From Luidia sarsii (lineage: Eukaryota; Echinodermata; Asteroidea; Paxillosida; Luidiidae), in the NCBI GenBank assembly GCA_949987565.1, contig OX465114.1, positions 9,492,564 through 9,556,563 on the forward strand: DNA of 64,000 nucleotides, read 5' to 3'. The position numbers were made by a program, and so were the translations under genes. Position 1 is the stretch's first letter. The number at the start of each line of letters is the position of its first letter. The notes under the pieces were generated by a model. That model saw only the letters and a program-made list of their open reading frames with translations. It did no database searches and had not been told where the DNA came from. Of the stretch, positions 38,419 through 50,400 are shown one piece after another.

Positions 38419-41400
38419 CTGAAAAAAAATAAGAACACGATTCAATTCAATGAAGCTTTGATTTACTTAATTGTATAGTTAGCACTGTATGCTGAGAGCT
38501 TTGCCCTATGACAAGGCAATGCTGACAAAACACAGGCAGGGGAGGAGGTGGGATGGAATGGGATAGGATGAGGATGGGAATGGGATGGAATGGGATAGGA
38601 TGGGAATGGAATGGGATGGGATGGGATGGGATGGGATGGGATGGAATGGGATGGGATGGGATGGGGTGGGATGGGATGGGGTGGGATGGGATCGGATGGG
38701 ATCGGATGGAATGGGATGGGATGGGATGGGATGGGATGGGATGGGATGGGATGGGATGGGGATGGGATGGGATGGGATGGGATGGGATGGGATGGGGTGG
38801 GATGGGATCGGATGGGATCGGATGGAATGGGATGGGATGGGATGGGATGGGATGGGATGGGATGGGATGGGATGGGATGGGATGGGATGGGATGGGATGG
38901 GATGGGATGGGATGGGATGGGATGGGATGGGATGGGATGGGATGGGATGGGATGGGATGGGATGGGGATGGGATGGGATGGAGTGGGATGTGTTGGGTAT
39001 GTTGGGATGGGATGGGAGGAGATGTGTCAATGGGGATTTTCAGACCTTCACTTACCCTGGGTTCTCCTCAGCAATCACCTTGAAGATATCGTCCCATTTG
39101 GGACGGCCATAGTTTGTCTTCTGCCTCAGTCCAGTGATAGCATCTACCTCCTCCTCTTCCTGGAGGTAGAGATTCTTGGCCTATGGGTCACAAATTGTTT
39201 TTTAATCAATAACTCTAGTAGCTGACTGACAAAACCATGCAATAAACATTATTACAATTATTTGATTATTTTCATTCCAGTTCCAGTTCCCATTTCAGTT
39301 CCCAATTTCAATTTCTATCCCAGTTCCAATTTTATTCTGATTCGAGTTTTCATTCAGGTTTCTTTTTCCATTCTGGTTCCAGTTTTCCACTCCGATTCCT
39401 ATTTTCATTCCAGTTCCCATTTTCATTACGGTTCCCATTTTCATTACGGTTCCTGTTTTCATTCCGGTTCCCGTTTTCATTTCAGTTCCCGATTTCATTC
39501 CAGTTCCCATTGCATTCCGGTTCTCGTTTTCATTCCAGTTCCCATTTCCATTTTGGTTCCCATTTTCATTCTGGTTCCTGTTTTCATTCTGGTTCCTATT
39601 TTCTTTCCAGTTCCGGTTTTCATTTCAGTTCCCGATTTCATTCCAGTTCCCATTTTCAATCCCACTCCCTGCCTTGCTGGCTCTAAGAGACTTGTCCTGG
39701 ACTGTACTCTGGGCCACTCACCTGCTTGTTGTCCCAGCCTCGGGTCAGGTAGATGTTGTACTTGAGGAAGGAGGCCTTCCCTTGCTCTATCATGTGCTGC
39801 TCCAGCGCCTCCAGCATCTCCGAGAACCACTCAAAGGCGTTGGTGTCTGGACAGATCCAGAAGAAGTAGAGCTTCTTCAGCTTGAGCTCACGGTCTGGCA
39901 TCATGCTCTGGTGCCTTGAGGAGAGACAAAGGAAGAGGAGAGAGAGAGACAATGAGGGACAATGGTGACACAAGAGACAAAAACCAAACAGACTCCAAAT
40001 CGAATCCAGAGCTCCATTGGCTTGACTATGCGACGGGGCCCTACGAATCCGGGCACCACTATTGTCCACATTTTAAACAAAGACTCTTTTCAGCTTAGAA
40101 CAAAGCAATACGAATCAGTACAAAGACCCTTTTTGACGCATGAATTGCAAGATTAGCAGCAGTAATTGTGCAATTGTGGGACCTTTACTGTGGATGATCG
40201 AGGGATACCCCGCTGCCGCTTAAAGCACGTGGGAGACATGGTGTTGGCATGCCACACAGCCCAACGGTCGTCGGTCAGGCATTGGAATGCCACCCACATT
40301 CCTAACGGCAATCTGTATGCTTAGTTGTGGCCGACCAACTCGAAGATTTGACTGCCTGGAGTGTTGGCTGGAGTCTGCGGTCAGGGATTGTCAGCAGCGT
40401 ACATGCACGCACACACACACAAGTCCGTTACGCTACATTGACGACACACAATGGGCCCTTTTTCGAACGGCTCCTGAGTTTTTGCGCTTAAGCACATTTT
40501 GACGCTTAAGCGGCTCTATGAAATTGGGCCCTGGTTATGCAAGGAAGACTTTCCCTGCTTAGCAGTTTTTGGTCACTCTTAACCAGCTCTATGAAATTGA
40601 GCACGAGGGGAAGGGGGGGAAGGACACTCACAGGATTGAGCGGAGGATGGAGGCAAATGGGGTGACGCCGATGCCGGCACCCACGCAGACGGCCACCTGG
40701 TACTTGAAGACGTCCAGGCTGGCCGTGCCAAAGGGTCCGTCCACGGCCACCCTGGCCAGGTCCGAGGACTCGGTGGGGGTATTGTCCCCGGCGCCCATCA
40801 CCTTCCACAGGTCCGTGGTCCAGTCGCCCACCGTGCGGATGTGGACGCTGAAGAAGTCATCCTCAGGAGCCTGTGCAAGCATCACATCCCCAACCCGACC
40901 CCCCCACCACCAGCACCACCATCAAAATAAAGAACAAGAAATAAGGGCACAGTCAATAAGATTTGAATTTTTCTTTTTAAATAGATATTGTGAAACCATA
41001 TAACTTATTTAATCTCAAAATTTAGTGGGCCCGACGTTTCAATCCTAGCAGGACCTTTCTCAAAGGACCTTTCCTTTGAGAAAGGTCCTGCTAGGATCGA
41101 AACGTCAGGCCCACTCAATTTTGAGATTTGCATTTTGGTCATTTTAGTCAGTAAGCAGTTTGCAACATTTTTGTATATCACTCTAACTTATTTAATCATT
41201 ACTTTGAGGCCCTCATCCATTATTAACTGATATGCCGAGTACGTGTAACGTCCTTGTGTAGTATTTGTTTTTGTGTTTTGTGTCTGAAAAACAACAGTCT
41301 TAATTTGTGTATTACCATTAGGAGCCCACGATTACAAGCTTTGCTTCTCAGTTGGCTCCTCTACAGTCTCACAATTATTTTGTTTAAGTACTTTCTTGTA

Positions 41401-44400
41401 TATAATCATGTGAAACTGTGGAAATAAACGTGGAATGAATGAATGAATGGTTGGCACAGTGGAAGTGCAAAGAGGAACATTTGCAGCAACACAAAGGACG
41501 CCCTCCAGTCAATTTTCACCAAACCCATCATCACTTACAATCAATCGCAAGACGATGAGCAATGCACAGAAACCATGCACAGAGACCAGAGGTCTCAGGT
41601 TCAAGTCAAAGATTTGTTCACCACTTTTCAAATAAGTGACCCGGCACAGCGACATGAGGAATATCACACCAAAACACTTTTCGAGTAAACAACGCCTGAA
41701 GTACAAGTATCTTCTCAATATTATATTTTAGGAAAGTTTATGTATTGGAGGATATTATGTCCAAAGGATTTTTCCGAAATCCGTCTCTAATTATTGAAAA
41801 AACGAGGATTTCGGGGAGTGTTTGTGTACTGTTTTCGTGAAAATGTAAAGTTCCTGCCTTTTTGAATGACCGCATTCGAGGAGTTAGAATGGCGCTGCTA
41901 TATTGTGTCTGGTACCAAACGAATGAGCGAAGTCCCCTTGTACTATTTACAACAAAGTTCACACGGAAATAATTTTGATATCATTTGAAAGCTATTGGTA
42001 TACTCTTTCACATCATTAGAAAATCTCAAAATCTGAAAAGTGGGGGTTATTCCTCATTATGCTGTGCCGGGTCACATATGTTTAAAAAGTTCCCAGTATT
42101 TGTTTTTCCTAAAACCTGAAAAATCTACAAGGATGTGAGGTTTGGTCGAGCAAGGAATTGATCAGATTGGTCAGGGAAGGAGGCAACTGTGTGGGGACTG
42201 ACCGAGGTGAGAGTGAAGGGATGCCACTGGATGTGTGAGATGGAGGGACACTTCAAGAAGATGTACTGGCCGGACAGCATCTTAAATCCTGACTTCTTCA
42301 TCTGCAGCTCAATCACCTGTAATCAATATTTGATTGTCAATCACTGATCATCAATTCAATTATCAGTTACCAATTATCAATCTTTCATTTTCAACCACAA
42401 ACCATTAATCAATAGCCAATAATCAATTGCTGATTATTAAAAAATCAATAATCAATTGCTGATCATTAGATATCAATAATCAATTGCTGATCATTAGATA
42501 TCAATAATCAATAATTGATCAAAGATAATTTATCATGATTTAATTGATGATCAATCATCTGAGTTAACAATGATCAATCGTTAATGCTCATCAGTATTCA
42601 TTCAAAAAATGGCATTTAGCAATCAATAATTGTCAATCACCAATCCTCAAAACTGAATGGCTAACTATAAATATCAGCAAATAGCTTCCACTTTTAATTT
42701 CTCCTCAACGACATTCTATCTTCAAAATACATGGTTGACAGCCAATGGTTGACAGCCAATGGTTGACAGCCAATGCATGGTTGACAGACAATGGTTGACA
42801 GCCAATAGTTGACAGCCATGGTTGACAGCCAATGGTTGACAGCCAATGGTTGACAGCCAATGGTTGACAGCCAATGGTCGACAGCCATTGGTTGACAGCC
42901 AATGCATGGTTGACAGCCAATGCATGGTTGACAGCCAATGGTTGACAGCCAATGGTTGACAGCCAATTGTCAGTACTATCATACCTTGGACGGGTGCTTG
43001 ACCACTTTGATGAGCTGGACTTTCTGACAGCTGCGAGCAAACCGGATGAGCCTCTCCAAGATGTAGAAGGCAATGGGGCCCACACACCACTTCCAGCTCT
43101 GTCAGACAAATGGAGGACGAGAGAGAGAGAGAGGGAGAGAGATAGAGAGAGAGAGATAAAGAGAGAGAAATACAGAGAGAGACAGAGAGAGAGAGACAGA
43201 GCGACAGAGAGAGAGACAGAGACAGAGAGAGAGAGAGAGAGAGACAGAGAGAGAGGAATCAAGCCAATGATGCTCCTTTAAGGTCCCCGATCATCACAGG
43301 AGGAAATTAAGGAGCATTTCCCAAGAATGAGAAGATTAATGACATTTTCTTGCTTTTGAGTTTGGCACCCTCTTGTGTTTTAGCAAAGTCAAGTCAGACA
43401 TGCTCTTGCTGGAAAAGAAAACTGTTTATAAAAGCAGCCACGAAAATTCTAGCAATTGAACCACATGCTGAAACCGAGATCCCTGGCTTAATGTACCACA
43501 GTACCAGCACTCTTACCATTTCTGCCTTTGAGAAATGTTCCTGCAGGAATTGATTGAAATGTCGGGTGCTCTGGTCTTTTTTTCTGAATGAAACTAATTA
43601 TCGACAGTGCAAAGACCAGTTGACCATTTGGGAAGGCCAGTATCTCAAGGCCGGACATCGCAGAATGGTAAGAGCACTGGTCCACAAAAACCAGAGGTCT
43701 CAATCAAAGTTTTCTTTGCCAATTTTCTACCCCCCAAAAAGCGAAAACTGCAGTCCAAATCTTCAGAAAAGTAATCTTCTAAAGAAGGCCACGTAATGGC
43801 TTGATGCACACACACAAGAGGGCGCCCTTAATTGCAGCCGTGATCTGTTACCATACTTTTTTCTGGCCGAGGGTGGGTTGTGGGGGACTTACCGCGGCAC
43901 TGCCCATGACAAAGTTGGGGTAGGGGCAGAGAGGGGTGCCGGGCGGACCCCAGAGCTCGGGCTGCTGTGAACACACAGTGAAGTTGTGCTCTGCAAGGTT
44001 GGACTGGGCGCGAATAACGCCACTAGAGATAGAAGGAGGTACAGGAGGTAAGGATCATTTTATTATCAAACATAAACAGGTTGGATTTGTTATAAACTAC
44101 ATAAAAAATAAAAACAACATCACGAAAACAATAAAACCAATAATTAACTTATTTGAATAAAAATGCCCCCCCCAAAAAAAAAAAAATCTTTGTCGTTGCA
44201 AACCCGGTACCCGCACATGTCATTTCCTCTCTCACTTATTGATCAAACTCACCCAGTTCCATGGGCCAGCAGCATTCCGTAGTAAACGACAAACAGGTGG
44301 TGGGTGATCCAAAACGTCTCAAAGTAGGACCGTCTGAAAAGGGTGAAAAAGGGCTACTCGATCCAGTGAAGGAAATTCAGCATAATGAGGGATTCGGACC

Positions 44401-47400
44401 ACATACCACTGGATGAAAGTGCAAGTGCTCTACCAATGCGGCTATCTAAATACAATGATGACTTCAAAAATAGACAACTATCTTTGGTATGGTGGAAAAC
44501 CTAAAATATAACTTACAGTAATGTTTTGTGAAATCGACTGCTGGTGTCCCTGTCATTTCTCAGAGACCCTGATAGGATCAAAACATTAGTCCCTCCAAGA
44601 TTTGTGTAAAAATATTTTAGGTCATTACATACAACTGCACCATTTCCCCCTAATTTTTTTCTTTCTCACCTGATGAACTCGGTGGCGGAGGAGAACATGA
44701 TGATGAAGACCAGACTGAGCGCCACACCAGTCCAGCCAGCGATGGGGATCAGACCTTGCTCAATCAGGGGAAAGCCAAACGGTAGAGCCTGAACAACAAC
44801 AACGACAGCAACAGAGACAAAGCAACCAAATGAAAGACCTTGCAATCCGTGATGTATCTCTTGCAAGCGACGGTACAGATCATAGCTATGGCCTAATGCA
44901 AGGGCAGCAGGCCTTTTGGCAGACTGCAATAGAAATCCCCATGAACATCTAAATGGTGAAAATGGGGTGAAAATGTCATATAGCCGTGGTAAATGGCTAG
45001 AGGCAATTTAGAAGTATCTGGGAGTGACAGTTACAATTAAAGACACCATACAGTACCTCTATGGAGACTGGGGGTCCCTACTGGTAATTGAATTTAGCCA
45101 TCCCTCAAGGCTACAGCTTGCCACCCTAGATATTCACGTTTTTTATAATGGTCTTTTTAGTGACCTGAAGATGTCCTTATCAGGTCAGAGAAGCGATTAT
45201 TTTCACAGTGAATTCACTGTAAAATGCACCGTGAAATCACAGTGACTTTTTAGTTTCACGGCAAAATGACATTTTCACCCCTTTTTCATAGTGAATATCC
45301 ATCGAAATGTCCAATCATAGATATAACATGATGCTTGCGTCGAGGAGAATGTAATTCGATGAGGTTTTGCCCTGCTCGACATTCTGTGTTTATCACGTCG
45401 AGCAGGGCAAAACCTCATTGAAATGTCCACTGATATTATCAAGTGTATACAAAATGTACTTGTTGTGATCCCTCAACAGCTGGAGCCGTTTTTGGCAAGT
45501 AATAGAATGTTTGCATCCAAATGAAAATACTAGGAGCATGATCCCTGAAAAGGTGCAGCGCCAACGGCTTAATGCTTTTGACAAATGACCCCAACCAAGT
45601 ATAGATAGTTGACTTCTTAAACTTGGTATTTCAGTCTGACACAGCACCTATTCAAAAATACCCGGTTTAGGCTCAGGCTCTGGCATTGTCTCTATTTAAT
45701 TAATTCATTCAAGCCTTTGGCTTAAATTTTGAGGAAAACACTCCGTTTTTGAAAAAAAAGAAGACTTCCTAGATCCAACCTTGAAGGTCTGCATGTTGGA
45801 AGTTCAAAGTGGAAGGTTTGCATTGACACCGTGTATGCAACACATCTCTTTTGAGACGGAGTTTGGCTCTCAGAAAAGAGCCAGTGTGTGCTCCGACAGT
45901 GTGTGCTCTATCTGACAGTCATCATGGAGACTGACTGCATATTTCAGCTTTTAAGATGTGAGAGACAAAGCAGGAGCCAGAGCATCATTACAATCTGCAG
46001 TTTTTTGGGGGGGAAGGCAACCAAACCAGAAGGGCCCACATCGACGCACCCTGTTCCTGAACATGATGGGGTTAAGCCAGGTGCCGTTGGGGAGGTAGGG
46101 CAGGTCGCGCAGCTTGCAGGAGATGCCCGGGTTGACGCCGGGCAGGACGTAGTCCTCGCAGTTGCCGAAGTGGTCGTAGAGGTTGCGGAAGTTGAAGAAG
46201 TGGGCGATGACGTGGGCGATGTTCAGCAGGCAGATCATGTAGGCCAGGGTCTTGTGGAAGGTCAGGTTCTTGTCCAGCTGTCTACGGACGCTCCGACGAC
46301 ACAGCTGCCCAAGAAGTCGCACAAAAAATAGACCCCCCCCAAAAAAAATTGTTGAGTTACATGAAAGTGTGTATTTGATATTACGTAAAGTTCATTATGA
46401 CAGTTGACTTTCATAAGGTTTGTGCACATGATTTCTAGTGCTGTCTTTTGATATAGAACTCTTTCCATGGATATCACCTGGACATGTAAAAACTGTAGAG
46501 GGCCCATCACGTATTTATCCTAATGGAACCTTTCTCAAAGGCAGGAGATGAACGCTTTTACCTTTACCCTTTCCGAGTCTGATTTCCTAAAGCTTTCTAT
46601 CGGTCATGATGATCTACTTTGTGTATAATTTGATTATGAAAATACATGTACAATAGTACATTTATAATGTACACACTACATAGAAATACAATACATGTGG
46701 TGCCCCCACCCCGGCAAAGACTAGTTGACTATTTGGGAAGGCCACCATCTAAGAGCTGGATAGCTCAGATGGAAGAGCAGTCTGGTATGTTAATCAAGAG
46801 GTCTCAGGTTCAAGTCCCGGTGCAGTCAAAGTTTTATTTGCCAATTTTTCAATTAAAATTTCCAAACTAGTTCAGGGATAACCTGAAGTGGGGGCAGCTC
46901 AAAAAAAAAAGGACAACGAAAAAAGGGAAAAGGGACGTAATTGTGGCTTCACTTTGAATCAATCAATAAGCAAATGACATTTCTTCCAACAGACAAGGGA
47001 AGGTACATGGTGTTGTGGTTCAAGTCCCGGTCCATTCAAAGTTTTCTTTGCCAATTTTTAAATTTGAAAATCCATCGACCATTGTTAGAGTACTGCCAGG
47101 AATCATGAATTAGTGATCCTCTTTATTCGTAGGCCCTACAATCATTCTTTTGTAAGTGATAAAAAATGTTGCAAACTGCTTTACTGACTGAAATGACAAA
47201 CAAAGTCAAATCTCACAACCAAAGAAGTCTGATCGTGATTCATGACAAGGACCATCGCTAAAGGCAAAATCAGAGCAGGACCTTTTTCAAAGTTGAAGAG
47301 CATGACTTGTGAATTTCAAACAAGTCTGTGGGATGATAAACCCATTGCTGGAAAACCACAAGTGCTGTTCTCACTGACAAACTCTATGCTCAAACAAATT

Positions 47401-50400
47401 ATTAAAAAAAATATATAAAAAAATGCACATGAGATGAACCTAATTACGAGATGAACAAAATGGCTGAATCTCTTAGACTTACCTGATTTGTCTCGCAGGA
47501 GCCTCGGAAGAAGGAGATGAGGTTGCGACAGACGGGGAGGAGGATGAGCATACTGTTGAGGTTGAGGCAGGCGCCGCAAGCCTTGGCAACGGAGACACCA
47601 GGCTATAGCAACAGAAGGACCCAAAGAAAATGGCAGACGTCATCAACACCATCTGATGAAGGGGAGGGAAACTCATAAAACTTCTTTGACACAAAGTCGT
47701 GAGGAACTGTATGAGGAGTAGATATTCTACTGGGTGAGAGTTTGGAGACTTTGCACGAGAGAAACTGTGGGGAACACAGCAGGGTTTCTTCAACTGTCTT
47801 TTGTACTTCTTCTTTGGCATCTCCGATCTGTGCCCGATAGGGGGCACCATCTGGTGTGGCTATATATGCAAGCCAATGCGGGAGTGGCAGCCTAGACACT
47901 ATTGCACTGGTTGCACTGGAACAGAGTGGATACAGCCTGGGCCCAATTTCATAGAGCCGCTTAAGCGTAAAAATCCGTCTTCCTCGTGTAAGCAGGATTA
48001 CAAATTGCCCTGCGGTTTGATGTTCATTGCTTCTGACTTGTATTCAACTCTTCTTTGCTTAGCATGAAACAATAATGAAGTTTGGGTTGGCAAGGGGATT
48101 CTGTGGCTCATGAGTTTTTGTGTTTAAGCCTGTTTTGGCGCTTAAGCGGCTCTATATGGAATTGCCCCCTGATGACTTGGGCTGTTCTTGCGCTTGGTCC
48201 TCTTCTCGTCTGAAGCCCTGGCACAGACCACGTGACAGCTCTTGTCTGCACTGTGGATGGTCCCCTGACCAGCAAGCTCTTCAACTGTCCTCGTCAGGTC
48301 GCATGAGGAGAAATCTTCAGGGTGATCATTCCTTATTTGTTTGTTTTTTTCATGAAGTCACAGGGAGAATTCCTCGGAGCCATTTAGATCAAGGGCTAAT
48401 TTCATAGAGCCACTTCATCAGCACCAACATTTGCTTTTAAAAACTTCAAAAGAATCCGGTTGCCACTTGTATTTCATGTAAAGCAACCAAAATTAAAATA
48501 CAAGTCGAGTGCAATAAGCATCAAGTGAAAGTTTGGTTGGAAATCTCGTTTTAACCAGGGAAGAAATTTCTTGCTTAGCAAATGTTCACGCTTAAGCGGC
48601 TCTATGAAATTGGGCAGGGAGATCTTCCTTGTGTAAACAGGATTACAAACCACCATGTGATGGATGTGACCTCAGTTGCTTTTGACTTGTTTTCCCCTCT
48701 TCTTTACTGATAGTTAAGTTTGGGTTGGCAAGCTGATCCTCTGAATCATGGCTTTTGGCGCTCAAGCAAAATGTGGTGCTTAAGCGGCTCTATGATATTG
48801 GCCCCTGGCCTTCACATGGAGGCAAAGTGATGGCAGGGGTTTTGGGATCAGTGGACTTTACCTACCCCGATCAGAAGCCTGATGTAGTAGTAGCGAGGAG
48901 CATACTCATAGGTCAGAAACACACGGATCCAGTAGCCAATGTTAGCACCGAGCCACAGAAGCTGGGTAAAGACAGGGGAGAGGGGAAAAACCAAAAATGG
49001 TCAAATGGGAAACTAAACCTAAGTCTTTTTCCAGAATTATCTTTTCTCCAAGTTTTAAGAGCCCTTTTGTGTTCTTAAGCACAAATCAGACAAACTTTAG
49101 TGGGGTTTTTTTTCAAGGCAAAGTAAGTATTGAAATCTACAAGTAAAATTCTTGAAGAGATTTACATCCCTAGGGTTGAGAATTTGTTTAATGCAACAGA
49201 TGAAACTTTATATCTTTTTTAAGGAAATGCACAACATATTTAGGGAAAAACACCTCATTCATAGATCAGTCAAATAGTATTGCATATTTTCCAAGTATAT
49301 TATTTGAAAAGGCCTAGCTAAATCAAGGTTTAATAGTATCTAAAAGTTGCTTTTACTGAGAACGTGTGCTGGTTTGCGCTAAGCAGATCTGTTTGGCTGA
49401 AGCAGGTCGGATAGTTGCCTCTGGAGTTTGCTTTCATAAATCTGCTCTAATAGACTAAGAGACACAGCAATTTGCTCTGAGCAGCAGCTATATGATGATG
49501 CAGTATATAACTGTAATGCCAGCTGAAAAAGTGCCTAGAGAAATTCACGTAAGCTGTAAAGCAAACTAAAGCCAACAAGATCCAAGCCACAGACAAAGAA
49601 CTGTGCACACTCTGTGGAGGTGGCCAATGACACAATTCTGTTGAGTCATTTCCAGGTATTTGTATTTCAAGCTTGCCACCTCATCACGACAGCCAAAACT
49701 GGGTTAGAAAAACACAAAACACAAAAGCTACAACTGGCCGATTTCTGTCCTAGATCTTGTCAACTTAAGGCCAAACTACAGGCTAAACGTTACACTGAAC
49801 GTGGGAGTGCTACATGTACAATACAAAGAAGGCTGGTGAAAGGACTGACAGTATAGTACAGGCCAGCTCAGTGATGCAGTTTACACTGCAGACACTCCCC
49901 TGGATAAGCTGGGAGATGATAAACACGGACATTTCCTGCTGGCTCTTCCGGACAAGGAAGCGCGGCAGGACGATGCTTGGGCGAGATCAGGAAACAGATA
50001 GTGTTGTAGAAAAATGTTCAGAGGGCACATAGACTATTACAGGTTGATACAGTCAACAAACAACAGCACTGAGCCATGATATCAAGATGAGGGAAGATTA
50101 TTTTCACTCAAATAAAATTCATTTTGATTGTGCGAGAGGAAGGGTAAAACTACCCTCCCCCAATTGTAATTATTTTCTTAATTTACGTTTATTATCAGAA
50201 TATAATAAAAAAAAATAGCAACAAACATGTACCAATGTTAAGGCCAATATCTCGGGTTCATAGTCCCATGTCCAGCAATTTTCCTTGATATTTTCACAAA
50301 TTGTTTGAAAATTCCCATTCAATATACCTTCCCTGTGTCTGTTAGGTATCATTTGCTTATTGATTAATTCAAAGTGAAGCCACAATCAAGTCCCTTTTCC

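Noticed and set aside
38506..39225. Gly/Met/Trp/Asp and Ser/His/Pro/Ile repeat proteins of about 175-204 codons
   Set aside because: They are translations of the (ATGGG)n array on both strands, inside a NOX intron.
45866..45885. Histone-mRNA-type stem-loop (GGCTCTCAGAAAAGAGCC)
   Set aside because: The loop is longer than the histone consensus, there is no histone gene, and it is part of a foldback family B remnant.
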